Assembly (NCBI GenBank): GCA_005656395.1
Contig: SRSI01000044.1
Location: 1,116,001-1,180,000, forward strand
DNA: 64,000 bases
Direction: 5' to 3'
From: Strongyloides papillosus
Lineage: Eukaryota; Nematoda; Chromadorea; Rhabditida; Strongyloididae
This document shows positions 27,227 through 40,730 of the stretch, in pieces. The notes beneath the pieces were generated by a model. It was not told the DNA's origin. It searched no databases and saw only the letters and a program-made list of their open reading frames with translations. The first letter of the stretch is position 1; the number at the start of each line of letters is the position of its first letter. Position numbers and translations under genes: made by a program.

Positions 27227-28577
27227 ATGGTATCAATCGTAAAAAATCTTAAGATAACATCTTCTGTCAATTTTTTTGGAAAAATTTTAAAAGTAGGAGA
27301 AGAGTAAGTTGTTTATATTTTCCATTTTTTATTTGTAATTTATCAATATATAGTCATTCTTCTTTAATAAAAAAATCAAAATGGCCAAAATTCCTGGATT
27401 ATCATACTGAAGGTGGTGATAGTGGTTCAATAATGACAAGTTGTATCCATACTGAGTGGATAGAGAATAAAGGATTAGTTAAGTTTATCACATTAGATGT
27501 TTTTGATATCGTCAAAAAATGTGAAAATAACATTTTTGAGATATCTCCATCATTTATCAAGGCTCTTGATGGTGATATTATATACTCATCAGATAAAAAT
27601 TTTCTAATTGTCTTTAAAGTATCAATACGAGGAGAAGACGATTTTATAGGGTGTGTTTTTGATGGTGAAAAAAATGAAGTTTTAATTAACAAGGGAATTC
27701 CTCATACACCACCAATACTTTATCAAGATACTGGCGATATTAAAGTACTTCAAAGAATGGTAGGTAAAGATTAGTAAATCGATTAGTCATCAAAATTTAT
27801 TTCTACTTATAGACAAATGGAATTTCATTTGAAAAATTAGACTTTAGCGTGCTTAAAATGAATATTGAAGGAAGTACTATTGATAATGATCTTATTACAT
27901 TTACCGAAGAATTATGTGAACAAGGTGATAAAATAGCTGTAAAAATTAATGATTATATTAATACTTTCAAAGGTATGAATACTCTCAGTCTTCTCAAAGC
28001 ACATGAAACAATGAAATGTTTTGATGGACTTGAAGTTATCAAAATTGATAAGAATTTTCATGAGGTCCCTATAGGCACAAAATGGAAGAATTCAGTTTTA
28101 GAAAATAAAAGTAAACAGTTATCACAAAACTTTAAGATGGAGTGGATTACAGAAAAAGATGAACCAAGAGTTATTAAAATAGGTTTTCATGGACTTAGTG
28201 GTTCTTTTGAGGGTGAGTATGGAGAACCAGGTGTTATGTACAGGAAGGAAAACAAAACATATTCCTATAAATTATTAATGACTAGACCAGATGGAACATT
28301 TTTCCTTAGAAGTTTAACACCAGATACAGGATTTATTATAAGTGTAGTACCATCAAATGAATCCGGTAGACCGGACTTTTCACGTTTACACAATATTCTT
28401 GTACCTTATGGTTATGGGATTCGTTTAGCTCCACTAGTCTGGCATAGTGTACCATTTCCACAAGAATCTGAAAGCTCTGTAACTCTTCAAGAAGTTGTAT
28501 GTGAGACAAATGCAAATGTTATTATCAATTTAGAAGAATTATCTCATCCATGGTTTGAAATTTATACTGGAAATTAA
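27227..28577 (+). CDS. Ureidoglycolate-lyase-like (AllA-type cupin) protein
   Basis: Three exons (27227-27303, 27354-27759, 27813-28577) give 415 residues. The C-terminal region resembles bacterial AllA: a strand with FIISVV, then GRPDFSRLHNILVPYGYG (about residues 346-363), then a WHS motif (Trp at 371), with VTLQEVVCETNANVIIN after it. In AllA the equivalent blocks are the 'DLSxLRAF' and 'GxNYHRxxWHHPL' segments of the cupin barrel. AllA releases urea or glyoxylate from ureidoglycolate in purine breakdown. The protein is over twice AllA length; the first half (SSVNFFGKILKVGED) may be a second, more diverged copy of the fold. Substrate and activity are not established. It converges on the copine gene, with 141 bp between stop codons. 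Confidence 0.55.
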
Positions 28578-28718
28578 AACTCCTATTTTATACCTTATTA
28601 CTTCGAAATTTGTTTAAGTAAAAATGCATAATTATTTTTTTATTATAAATTTCATTACATAATTTTTTTGTAGAATTTTTCTAGCAAAAATAAAAGAATA
28701 ATATCATATTATTGTTTA

Positions 28719-30400
28719 CTATTTGGGGGTAGAAGAAAAATTATGTGACCATAATTCAGCATGCCTTGGAATGTGTTGCATAATATATTGAGATAATTGA
28801 CAATTATTGGATAAAGATGGATTAATTAAAGTTATTACTTCTCTCAATAGTGGATTATTATCAGAATCTTTTAGTTGCGGCAAAAAAATATTTGTAAATA
28901 TAGTATCTTGAATACTTGTAAATGGATTTTTAATATTCCCAATAGGTACAACAACTATTGATAGTGGTAATGTTGAACATCCAACAATTGCATCAACAAT
29001 TTTTTTAGTATTCTTAACACAGCCACGGGTTAAGATAACAAGCAAAAAATATATTTTTTCATTTCTTAAGTTTTTCTTAGATGCTTTAGCCATTCCTTTA
29101 ACCTGATGAATGATATCAGAAAAATCACACGGTATTGATAAGGCATTTTCATTTAGAAATTTTTTATATGAATTAACTAAGGAGTTAAATCTAACAAAGT
29201 AAGGTTTTTTAGTCTCCTCACATTCCAACGGTGATAAATGTGATGTCATTTGACTTTTTTTATTCCTTCCCCCAAAACCAAATACACAAACCTTTCTGCT
29301 TAAATCACAATTTGATAAATCTTCAAAAATATTTTCCAGTATTTTTTGATATTCATTTGTTTCACCATCCTGATAATGGTGACAACTATAAGGATCTTCT
29401 ATTGGACCATTAAATGCTGTAAAATCGATACCAATTGTACAATGTATTCTTAATTTTTCTTTTAATAAAAGATCAGTAAAAGATGTTAACTCATATGGTT
29501 TAAATTCAACAACATCCACTACCATATCATTTAATTTGGCACCCGTTATGCTATTTAATGAAAATTTTAAAGCTTGTCCTTGAACAAGTTGAAAGAAGGT
29601 TGTAACAAATGATCCTATTAGACTATCCATTGTATTAGGATTATAATTAAAAATATCGACTTTAATCATTGAATCTTTATAAAGATTAAGATATTTTGTT
29701 AATGTCACAAATGATTTCCAATTTGGATTTTGTGATCCACGAATAATTTCACTTTTATGGAGTAGAACAATATTGGTCGGATTTTCTTTGTCAAATAGTT
29801 GCATAATCAAGTATGGATTTAAGGGATATTCATTTTGTGATGATAAACCTGAGGCTTTAAACTTAATTAATGTTGCTAATTCTCTTTTTGATTTAATAAT
29901 TCTTATACATATTTGACTTGTTGCCTGTTTTTGATCAACCTTTGAACTATCTCTCTCAATTGCAGCTGTACCAACACCACCCAATAAAAGTAAATCATGC
30001 AAATTGAATAAGGCTTTTCCAACTAAATACTTTTCCTCCTTTGTGACGGGATCGGCGGAGTAACTTAAAAGGAAATATTTATCAAACATTTAAAAATATA
30101 ATAATACTATAATCTTACACTAAAAATTGCAATTTTTGTCTTCCCTCAAAATGATATATTATTGTGCATTTTTGATTGAATACCGGATTAATATTATTAA
30201 AAAAGACATCAGTTTGGTAAAATTGTTTAAAATCCCCATGAGTTCCTATTGAGCCAACTATTTTACATCCTGAGTATAATTCCATTGGAAGATTTCTAAA
30301 TAGATGTTCAGAGTGAGGGTAATTATCATATTATTTTAACTTACATGCAACTAATTTGAATATCTAACATTTCAGATGTGTTAAGAAATTGTTCTGACAT
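28719..30400 (-). CDS. Divergent copine (C2A-C2B-vWA) with eroded metal sites
   Basis: Exons 30400-30345, 30295-30119 and 30063-28719 give 525 residues, the normal copine length. C2A occupies about 1-130, C2B about 135-260 and the von Willebrand A-like copine domain about 280-515. Family anchors are the second C2 end SLIGSF, IDFTAFNG, TNEYQ, CVFGFGG, and the late LPLSIVVVPIG and HIPRHAELWSHN. Copines are calcium-dependent membrane-binding adaptors. Here the calcium-loop aspartates are replaced: the C2B SDP is LNP (Asn 160), the later DxD is NYN, and C2A lacks the first loop. In the vWA domain the DxTxS motif is DFTAF (Asp 291) and the usual TDG is TRG (Arg at about 424). It may therefore be a metal-independent scaffold. 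Confidence 0.88.
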
Positions 30401-31106
30401 TTTTAATTGTGAATATAGAAGAAACGTTAATTGTATTTGTTATTAATAAGAATATGTAATAAAAAAAGTGTATCTGGAGAAAATGATATTATTTTTAGTT
30501 AAAAATAAAATATTTCCTTAATTTAATCACTTTTCTATTGAGCGTATACACAATACCACATTTAAAAGCATAAATGAATAAGAAAAAATAATTATATTTA
30601 TAAGAATTGTTACATCAGTTGATTGACATTTTTATTTTATTGTATTTGATTTGAACATTTTTGTATAGTTTTTCAAGTTCTTTTTAATAAAATTGAGTAT
30701 TATAGAGAGATAAAAAATATTATGCAATTACAATTGTTAAAACAGTTGTTATAAATAAATACAAATTTTAAAAAAATGTTTCAATGATAAATTTCTATTA
30801 TTTTTTTAAAGGATTTATATGCATATAGATGTATTTTATAAAATAAAAAACATAAAATGAGCATGAAAATATTTTGTTTTTAAAAAAATGTCACGGATTG
30901 TCTTTTAAATTATTCTCTATCTCTTCTATCTAAATTTAATGGTAATTGAAAAAGTTTATTAAAAATATAATATAACATCTTATATATGGTATGCCTTTGG
31001 TCGGGTCGATCTTTAGTTTCTTTTATATAAATCGATTTAATTAACAAGTATTCAATTATATTTTATAACAACAAAATAATTTATACAATTTTTATAATTT
31101 ATATAA
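30401..31106. other. intergenic, divergent promoters
   Basis: Lies between the copine (-) and ankyrin/SAM (+) starts. A short GC-richer stretch (GGTCGGGTCGATC, about 30999-31011) stands out and could be a regulatory site; nothing else recognised. Confidence 0.4.
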
Positions 31107-32496
31107 ATGCCTACAATTCCTAGAATAGTAAGATTTTCCTCGCAAAAACCTATTGAACATGAATTACCTGATAGTGAGCCAATATCAACTCCAGCAATTA
31201 ATACAATTCTAAGTATTCCATTACCAAGACGCCTCTCTGACTCTGAGTATAACATCGAAATTCATACAGCATCCTCAACGGAAAAGGAGGCTACAGAAAT
31301 TTTATTGAAAAATAAGGCTAATCCTAATGCTACCAATAGTACAAAATGGACACCATTAATGTATGCAGCTTACCTAGGACATACATCTATTTGTGAATTA
31401 TTAATTAAAAAAGGAGCACTTTTAAATAGTCAAAATCAAAAAGGACAAACAGCTTTGATGTTAGCATCAACATGTGGACATGACCAAACGGTTAAATTGT
31501 TGATTAAAGAAGGCGCTGAAGTCAATAAACAAGATTGTAATGGTCAATCAGCATTATATTATGCTGTTAGTAGTTCGCAATCCAGTACCACTGAATACCT
31601 ATTATCATGGGGTGCCAATCCAAATGTTGTTGATTTGTACGGAATGACTCCAACATTAGAAGCCTGCTCCATTGGACATGAGAAAATAATAACAATATTA
31701 ATGAAAAATAAAGGTAATCCAATGATTACTAATAAAAAAGGTGAAAATGGTATTAGTTTAATTGGTGATTCACCATCATTACTATCACTATTAAAACAAT
31801 ATGGTGTAAATGTTAGTGATAAAAAGAAAATTGGTGTTACAAACATTACAATTAATTCTAATTCAAAACCTTCAGAAATTGATGTACCACGTCAAAATCA
31901 AAAAATTACAGTAACAATTCTAGAGATGTTAAAAGCCCTTAAACTTGAGAAATATTTACCGAATTTTGAGAAGAATAAAATTGATATGACTAATTTTTTT
32001 ACATTAACTGATGATGAAATTGATGAGATGGGAATAAAAGCTTTTGGACCAAAGAAAAAATTGCTTAATATTATTCAAAGATACCAACAAACAGGTATTT
32101 TTGATATAATTCCAGATACCACCACTGATGGAGGTGATAATCAAAGTCAAACAAATGAAGAATTAGTTTTATTAAATGCCCAGGTAATTTTTAAATTATA
32201 ATTAATACAGATAAAATCGTTATGTTTAGATGACAAGTAAGTTACACGAATGTCAAAGGAAAATACAATTAAATGAGGATGAGATAAGGCAACAGAAAAA
32301 AATTATTCAAGATCAACAAGCTATTATTAGTAGATTGTCTGCATCGAATGAAAATCTTGTAGAGAAGCTTAAAATGTTAAATTATGATGTTTCAGTTAAC
32401 TTTTTTGGTTTAACTGATCAAAATCAAAAAGCAAAACTCCAAGAAAGAATTTTAGATTGCCTTAAAGGATTCTATACTGACAACAATCAAAATTGA
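31107..32496 (+). CDS. ANKS3: Ankyrin-repeat and SAM-domain protein, ANKS3-like
   Basis: Two exons (31107-32183, 32230-32496) give 447 residues. Residues about 55-250 hold five to six ankyrin repeats with classic units such as TPLMYAAYLGHTSICELLI, TALMLASTCGHDQTVKLL and SALYYAVSSSQSSTTEYLL. A SAM domain follows at about 270-335 (LEMLKALKLEKYLPNF, FFTLTDDEIDEMGI, AFGPKKKLLNII). The GPKKKLL core and FxTLTDDEIxEMGI match ANKS3, as does the order ankyrin-SAM-coiled coil. The second exon adds a coiled coil (about 362-410). In vertebrates ANKS3 is a partner of ciliary NEK8/ANKS6 and Bicc1; a similar scaffold role in ciliated neurons is inferred. Orthology is judged by domain order and SAM sequence only. 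Confidence 0.8.
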
Positions 32497-33721
32497 TGAA
32501 AGAGAAATTTTTTTTATTTAATGCAAAATTTTTGTTATATATTCTATTGACACGTACAAGGTGTATGATGAAGATGAGAATATGAAAAATGGAATATAAT
32601 TTAATGTTACGATAACTTTTTTATTTAACATGATAATTGATAGAATACTCATATTTCTTCTTATTTTTTTAGTACATTCTTTGTATGTAACTAATTTATA
32701 AATTATTTTATTTTGTCTATGTATATTTAAATGATAAATTAACTTTATTTGCTGATGCATTTTGTGTCTGCAAAATGAAATATTTTCTTTGAATTACTTA
32801 AAAACTAATTTTGATCACAATTAATCATTTACATTTTGTGGGGATAAAGAATTATGAAAAAAATAGGAATTTAAATATTTACTCATTAAACAAATTATTT
32901 GCTAAAAAAAATGCATGTAAAAAAAATCATTAAAATTAATTGTCCTTCCAATTACTCATCTAATAATTTATTAAGAATTCTTTTTATATTTTTTTATTTC
33001 ATATACATCATTTGTTTGTTTCATTATTTTTTTCTGCAGTTGCAATATTATATTTCGACATTTATGCCATTAATATGCAAAAATTATTATTATATCAATC
33101 GAAAAATATTAACAAGAGAAGATCGAGTGAAAAAATTGACTATAATAATTTTGTAAATTTCACTTGATATACTATTCGTTATGTTGTTGTAAATAAAACT
33201 AATCTAGCATTGTATATTAACCAATTTCATCATCCACTAATCATTTTTCATTACAATTTTATTTTAATATGTTTAATTCTAATTGACATTAATGTGATTG
33301 AACTTTTATACTAAATAACATATATTGTATGGTATATTTATTATGTAATAAAATAATACATTTATCGCAGAAAAGATAAAAATATTTATTTTCATTTTTT
33401 CCTTTAAATATAATTATTTGATTCTTTCAAGGTTTTTACTTGTTACTCTCTAGCACAAAACGATATTAAAATACTTTTTAATAAAAGAAACTACATTTAA
33501 TTGACATTAAAACGTTTTTGTTGAAATAAAAATTATATCTTTCACTTCATAAAGTGAAAATAAAAGCATTAATAAAAAAAAACTTTAAATTTGATATTTA
33601 AGAATACACCCTATTAATAAATTAATTTGATATATAAATATAATCATAAAAGTATGTTATCATTTTAACATAAATATATATAAACCGGTTCAAAATTGAT
33701 GTAAGGTATTTTTTCCTCTTA
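32497..33721. other. intergenic, convergent 3' flanks
   Basis: Two low-complexity frames (32518-32760 and 32899-33156) have no coding character. Nothing else seen. Confidence 0.5.
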
Positions 33722-36641
33722 TTAAAATTGCAAAAATTTCTTCTTCAAAAGTAGGCATCCTCTTTTGTTGTAATGAATAATATCACCTGTTGATAACAAC
33801 ATAGCTGTAGAAATAGCATTTTTATTTCTTTCATCAACAAATTTCCTTAAAGCATACTTCTTTTTATCACTCAACACAATTCCACATATTGTTCCATCAC
33901 TTAATGACGCACAAATTACAACATCATTTGTATTAATATTATAGATATTAAAATTTTTTACTCTACATCCAGTGAATGCTGTTATCTTCCATTTATAATT
34001 ATCCTTGCGAACTTTAGAACATAATAATGAACGTGTAAATATACGTTCCTCATTAGCTATTAACAATTTACTAGGATACATATCACCTGGAAATGTAAAA
34101 AGTTTCATATCAATAATTGGTGCTGAATGTTTATAGAATAGTGTATCTTTTGGAAATGTGTTTCTATATGTTCCATTGATGATATCTGTCAATGTAAAGC
34201 AATGAATCTCCCCTTTAAATAATCCGACATACACATTTAAGATGTAGTCACGATGAAATGATTCTTTGGAAATAACAATATCAACAACATATGGATCTTT
34301 ACCTATCAAACATTCTGTTGCTTTCAGTACTCCCCTCGATTCTATTTGCCTTTCAACTGAATGAAAATTATCACTTTCAAAGATCTTATTACCATCACAA
34401 TCAATCTTCTGTTTCCTCCTAAATGTTTGCCTCAATGATTTTTTTAAACTTTTGAAACGACTTAAGGGTGCATTTGAAATATGAGATATTTCAGCTTGTG
34501 TAAATGTTGGTATTTCAAATAACATTTTTTTCTTTCCAAAACTATAGATATGTAAACTATATTCTGTTCCAATTGCCAAAATTCTCTCATCTCTCTCATA
34601 TGTCAGCACTGCTATTTTTGAACCATCACCTTTAATAATACTACTAATATCTAATTGATAATTATCATCTAATTGTGAATACTCCTTATTTATTATCAAT
34701 TCTTCATTAATTCCACTAATAGCACCTTTTGGTAATTGAATATTTGATTTGGATATTGATATTTGTGATAAATTACCACCATCAACAGATCTTTCCTCCT
34801 TCGATGGTAGAGTATATTTTAATATATATCCTCCATGATTACCAACAAACATTTCACCAGTCTCTTTGACAAAGGTGAGTGATGTTATAGCTAAATTCTC
34901 TGAATCCAAATAATCATCAAATACACCTGCATAATTTGAAATTGGTAAAAATAAGTTTTCTAATTCACTGATTGTGTCAACTTTTTTATTGTTACTTTCC
35001 TCGAATATAATCTTTGTATCCAGTTTAAATATGAATTTTAAAGTATGTTTTAGTAACTTAAAAAAATACACTTCACCATTTCCATAACCAATTATTAGCA
35101 AATTATTTCCACCTCCTGTCACTTCTTTATCAATTACTAATGATGGAGGGAAATCAAATACTCTAGTATATTTAATACTTGTATTGTGACTTTTTTTCAA
35201 ATCAACAATTCTTGAAAATATGTCATTTGAAATGTTATCAACAAAAATAGTTTTGGTTACAGGATGATGATCTAATGTTAAAAGTAAACCTGGATGTACC
35301 TCTCTATAATATGGATCATCTGTTAAATCCACAAGTATAAATTCATTACGACAAAGTATAAACAATATGTCATCAGGTGTAGTATAATGAAATTCATCAT
35401 TATTAAAATTCCTTTTACTTGTAGCATGATAATCATAAACCTCCGAAGCAATGACATATTTTTTCCCAACATTTTTTGAATTAAAAATTGTTAGACATTG
35501 TGAATATTCTTGAATTTTTTTGGATGATTTAGTATCGTCAAAGATTATAAAAGGATTTGATGAACTATTGGTATTTTTGTTTTTTGGTTGTGTATTAATA
35601 AAGAAAAAATCTTTAATATTTTTGTGACATAATTCTGAATAATTTGTTTTTAGATTAAAAAAGTTATTTTTACTAGTAATATGATTAATTTGATTAATAT
35701 TAGTTGGATCAATTAGGTATATTGAACCATCTGATGTTATAACAATTACAGCCTCTTGCTGTTTATCATAATCAACTCCAATAATAGGATATTTATACTC
35801 CCAATAGTCAATATTTAATTTGTCACTACCAAAAGTTGTACTAAAAAGAATATTATCATTAATAACAATAAAAATTTCATCTCTCTTTGAAGGTGTTTTC
35901 GTAACATTAACAAAGAAATTTTGTATTGTAAAATTTGTGAGGTCCTCAAATTGAATACTATCACAATAATAATGATACTTTGATAAATTCATTATTTCAA
36001 AAATGAATGATATTGAATCTCTCGTTGGATCATGAATGTCATTATTGCATTCTAATGATTTTTTTTCACCAGTAATTCTATTTAAATTTCCATTGGCATT
36101 TGCATAGTAAAAAGAAAATGAATTGATATTATAATACAATTTAAAGGAAGAAATCATAGATATTTCTTCTTTTTTATATAAAACATAATTTTCATTGCAA
36201 TTAAAAACAATACTTTCTGTTGAATTTTTCTTTTCAAGTGATTTTTTAGTGGTGTTAAGAATATCACGATCTAGAATATATAGATTTTTATAATCTCTTT
36301 TTCCTGATCCTGTTATCACTAGAATTAATTTCTTATCAATATTGTCAATATAAAATACTTTATATATTGTGTATAGAAATTTAATGATTGGTGGTGATTC
36401 ATCACAAGATATACTAAAATTTAAATTATTATTAAATAATACTATACATAATAACTTACAATCCTAATGTATTTGATGATGTTCCATAAACAATTTCGCT
36501 ACCATATTTTCCAGGATGAAATATGACAATATTATCATTAAACCCTAATGAATCTTGTTCAGTTATTTGAAAATATCTTGCCAAAAAATCAGGTGGAGTA
36601 TTTTTTCCAAATACTTTTTTTCTAGAAAAAATATTTGCCAT
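33722..36641 (-). CDS. lgl-1: Lethal giant larvae (Lgl) homologue, WD-propeller polarity protein
   Basis: Exons 36641-36460 and 36413-33722 give 957 residues. The decisive mark is the phospho-loop at about residues 706-725, LSRFKSLKKSLRQTFRR, which in Lgl is the aPKC-phosphorylated, lipid-binding basic segment. The remainder is two beta-propellers of diverged repeats; recognisable strands include GEMFVGNHGGYILKYTLP, LAIGTEYSLHIYSFG and GEIHCFTL. There is no C-terminal R-SNARE motif, which argues against tomosyn. Lgl acts at the basolateral cortex, opposing aPKC/PAR-6. The N-terminal propeller is much more divergent than the loop, with many Asn-rich inserts. The short first exon (60 codons) is joined through a 46-bp intron. 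Confidence 0.85.
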
Positions 36642-37677
36642 TTTTTTAAACTAAAATTAAATTTTTAAAATATGCGCTATATTAAAATTTTCTATGAATT
36701 AATATATATGTTAAAACAAAATAGAGAGTATAGTAAAAAAATGAATGGAAGAATTTTATGTATTAATTTGACGTTAATTTTTATGAAAGTAACAAACAAA
36801 ATTAAGCAAATTATATATAAAGGTATTAATTAAATTTACATTTACCAATTATTTTAAATTATTAATGACATAAAATGATAAAATAAAAAAATGACTTGTA
36901 GTTATATTTGTGGAAAATAATTTATTTGTCAATGATGTTATTATAATAAAAATTAAATACATATACATATATATGTAAATATGTAACGAGAAATGTTAAG
37001 ATAGAGTTTTAATTTTTTTTTAATTAAAAAAATAAAATTATTATGATATTTTTAATTATATATTAAAAATATTGATAAATAAAGGTTATAAATATATATG
37101 CTTTATGTTAGATAGAAAATTTGAGTTCATATACATTATACTTTCAAAAGTATTCCATAAAAAATCAATAGCAATTGTCACAATTGTGCTGTAGATAGAT
37201 GTACTTTAATAATGGAATACAAGTAATACATTTATATTCGGGTATTAAAAAGAATTTAATGAGTACAGTTTTGAGTGGAATAGCGTATGATTATTATTTG
37301 CCAAGATAATATACATATAGAGTGAACAATAAAAAAAGAAATTTTATGTCCTTTACTTACGTTGTATGTGACTCATTTTAACCATATCGACGTTCTGTTT
37401 ATATATTACAATATGTCTCAATACAATTAATGTGTCCATAATCTGTTATATTTAATCTATAATAGCAAATATAATCATTTATATTTAATAGTATATTAAA
37501 TGTTAACAAATAAAAAAAATATTTTATTAACGTTATTTAAATTTTAGATTTTTTTATTTATTAATAAAGAGTTTTATTTGAATGTTACAAAACAAATTTT
37601 GTTAAAGTTACAAAAATAAAAAGATAATCGTAGAAAACAATAAAAGAATATATATGTATATATTTTTCCTTGTTATT
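36642..37677. other. intergenic, AT-rich
   Basis: Promoter side of the Lgl gene and 3' flank of the LIM gene. No gene or repeat recognised. Confidence 0.5.
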
Positions 37678-40600
37678 TTACGCGTTTGGTTTGCTTGGCA
37701 TCTGACCTTTTTGAGCTTTCTTAGCCTCTTTTTGTTGAATTTTCTCCCATTTAGCAGTCATTTTATGGGCATGTTCAGCAGCAATATTAACATCGTCTTT
37801 AATATATGATGAATGTTGTTCTCTTAGCAAGGATTCCTCCTCTAATTGCTTCAAGGCTTTATCACGTTCCTCCTTCAATCTCGTAAATTCTTCCTCCAAT
37901 GCTTTCCTTTTTTCCTCACAAATATCTGTATCATCATTTGTAATTGTCTCAAATTTGTCACGAATATCTTTTCCCTTGATTTGTAAACCTTCAAGATCAA
38001 GTTTTTTGGGTGTTTTAATTGTATTATCTTCTTTACCAATATTTTTAAATTTATTCATAATATTTTTAACATCATACTCTTCCTCATCATCATCATTGTC
38101 TTCATTTTGTGTTGAAGATCTATTGACTATTTCTGCAGTTGTGGTTTCTTTTTTATCCCATTTACTTGGTACTTTGATTGATGTCTGTCCAGGCATTGGT
38201 AAATGTTGATCAGGATTTTCTGCCTCAATTTGTTTAAATTTATCTCTTGCTTTACCAACGAGATTAGTGTTAATTTCAATTTTTTTCTCATCACTCTCCT
38301 CTGTAACACCCTCTTTTTCAGCTTCTTCTTTAGCCTTTTGTGCTTGTAATTTACGAGCTAATTTATATCTCAAAAATTCAGCCTCAATCTCTTTCTTCTT
38401 TAACTCTGCTCTCTCTTCCGGAGTCATTGTATCTTCACCCTTAAAATGATAAATGAAAAATTTTTCTATATCTTTATATCTTACCTTTTCAAATGCAGCT
38501 TTAATACTTCCTAATTGAATATCTAAATCGATTTTAGTTTTCTCAATATTATCAGTATCCTCACTCTTCTCAAATCGGTCTTTAAATGAGTCAAGTTCTA
38601 AAAAAATTTTACATTACTTGTACAATAAATTTTAATATTATAAACAAATATCTTTTAATAACTGGTCATCTATCTATTGTTTGTCAAAAATGTGATTTTA
38701 ATTTTAAAATATGTATATCATTGTAGAGATGTTTTATTTTGTAAGTTTGTACTACTATTTTTCAATGAAAAGATAATATTTTTAAGATTTAATATATAAA
38801 TATTCAGTGCACATCTGGCTTAACAATACAAATCGTCTTACTATATCTCTTAATTTTAAAAATAATAATTGTATTGGAAGTATGAATAAAATTCAATTAG
38901 TCATCTATTTTATCATTTCAATGATAATAATATACACATTCTAGACTTTCTTTTACTATAAACCTCTGTTAAATGGATATATTAGATTGGTAATTATATT
39001 TTAAAGATGCCTATAGAATAATAGATAAAATAAGTGTTATTTAACAATATAATGTTATTAAAAGATATATCTTTACTACAAAATAAAAACATACTTTTGA
39101 ACTCTAAATCAGTTAGTTCAGTAGCAGTCTTTTCAACAGGTCCACTTTGATATGCTGCTCCCTCCAAAAAGCTCTTTCTTGCAGCTGCTACATCTATAAA
39201 AATTTGATATATACTCATTAATTGTAAAAGTTTAAATAAATACTTACTTGTGACATCTAAATCACCTATATTATAACTTCTTCTAACATTTGGATCAGGT
39301 TCCTCATCACCAGTTTTTTCACAAAATCTCTCTTTAATATTTCCTCCTCCCTTACGCAATTCCTCCAATTCTGCTTTTGTTTCAGTTGTAATTTCTTTTT
39401 CTTTCTCGACATCACCTGTCTTCCAACGATTCTTAACTTCGGCTATTTGTGTTGTATCTAATTCAACAACAGTTTTATTAACATTTGAATCTCCATCATC
39501 ATTTGAATGTATAAAACGATCAACATTTCCTTTGACAAGTCCTGATTTAATATCCTCCTCAATAGTTGTCTTTTTATCAATTTTTTCTGACTCTTGAATA
39601 GAAGATTGTAAATGTTCTTTCTTTTCTCTCAAACTTTTTATTTGTAGTAATTCTTCACCGATATTTGTGCCAGCTAAACAAAAAAAATTATTTATTTAAT
39701 AAATAAGTCATAAAAAATAATACCTCTAACTACATCACCAGATAATTGTTTAGGTTTTGATGAAATAGCAAATTCATCATCATCATCTCCTTGACTCGTG
39801 TCCTCAACATCGACAACACTAAGAGCTTCAAGTGCAGCAGCTCTATCAGGGTGGAGTATTAAATCCATATGTTGTTTACAAAGTAAATTTCCTTCATGGG
39901 AATAAAAAGTTACAGGACTAGAATGATAAGAAAAAAAGAAATAAACAGGTAAATATGATTGCATTGTATAATCAACTTACGTTAATTTCTTTGAACATTT
40001 ACTGCACTTAAAACAAGCATAATGATAAATGTTTTTGTTAGCAAGTAATTTTTCTGCAGAATAAACAAGTTTATTACAAATAGTACAGTTTCTTGGTCCT
40101 TCGTCGTCAATCTTTGGATTTTCAAAAGCTCCCATAATTTTGGATAACTCGTCTCCAGATTTTCCTTTGATTTGTTCTTTATTATATTCAATTCCAGTAG
40201 CATTTCCTTTACCAGACCCTTCAAAATTTCCTTTAATATCTTTAAGAATATTTTTTCCAATATTTTGAAGTCCTTCCAGCTCTTTCTCAACTCCTTTTAG
40301 TTTTTCCTCAACATTAGCAGCTAAAGTTTCCTCCATATGTTCAAATTTATTTTTAAATTGTGATAAGACATCTTTGGAAAGACCTGTCGGTTTATCTAGA
40401 TCAATTGTCTTTGTCTCTTCATCATCATTCTTATTACTAATTTTACCTTCCTTAAAACTTTCCATTACTTTTTTTAATTCTTCTCCTTTTATCTTTTTTA
40501 ATTCTTCTAATTCTTTAAGTTTATCTTGATCTTTAACAACTTCTTGATTTTCCGATGTTAAATTTTCTTTCTGTAGAAATAATATTAAAAAAAAGTGTTG

Positions 40601-40730
40601 CTATAAGGTAACTCACAATACGACTAATATCTATACTTGATTTTACACCAATATCAATTTTTGGTGGTGGTCCTTTTAATGATTCTTCATCAGAATCAGA
40701 CAAAGCATAGGGATCCTCGTTATCAGACAT
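37678..40730 (-). CDS. LIM-domain cytoskeletal protein, EPLIN/LIMA1-like
   Basis: Seven exons: 40730-40617, 40570-39981, 39917-39724, 39673-39248, 39193-39095, 38597-38485 and 38439-37678. They give 765 residues in a consistent frame. One LIM domain lies at residues 200-251 with perfect spacing: C200-x2-C203-x17-H221-x2-C224-x2-C227-x2-C230-x17-C248-x2-H251. It is split by the second intron. Around it are long Lys/Glu-rich helical regions with repeated basic-acidic blocks (IAEVKNRWKTGDVEKEK, GNIKERFCEKTGDEEPD, DSFKDRFEKSEDTDN, VGKARDKFKQIEAENPD, KDIRDKFETI). A single central LIM domain flanked by helical actin-binding segments fits EPLIN-like proteins that bundle actin; that assignment is family inference. 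The intron at 39094-38598 is unusually long (about 500 bp). Confidence 0.82.

Noticed and set aside
33722..36641. Tomosyn as an alternative to Lgl
   Set aside because: No C-terminal R-SNARE motif, and the SLKKSLRQTFRR loop is characteristic of Lgl.
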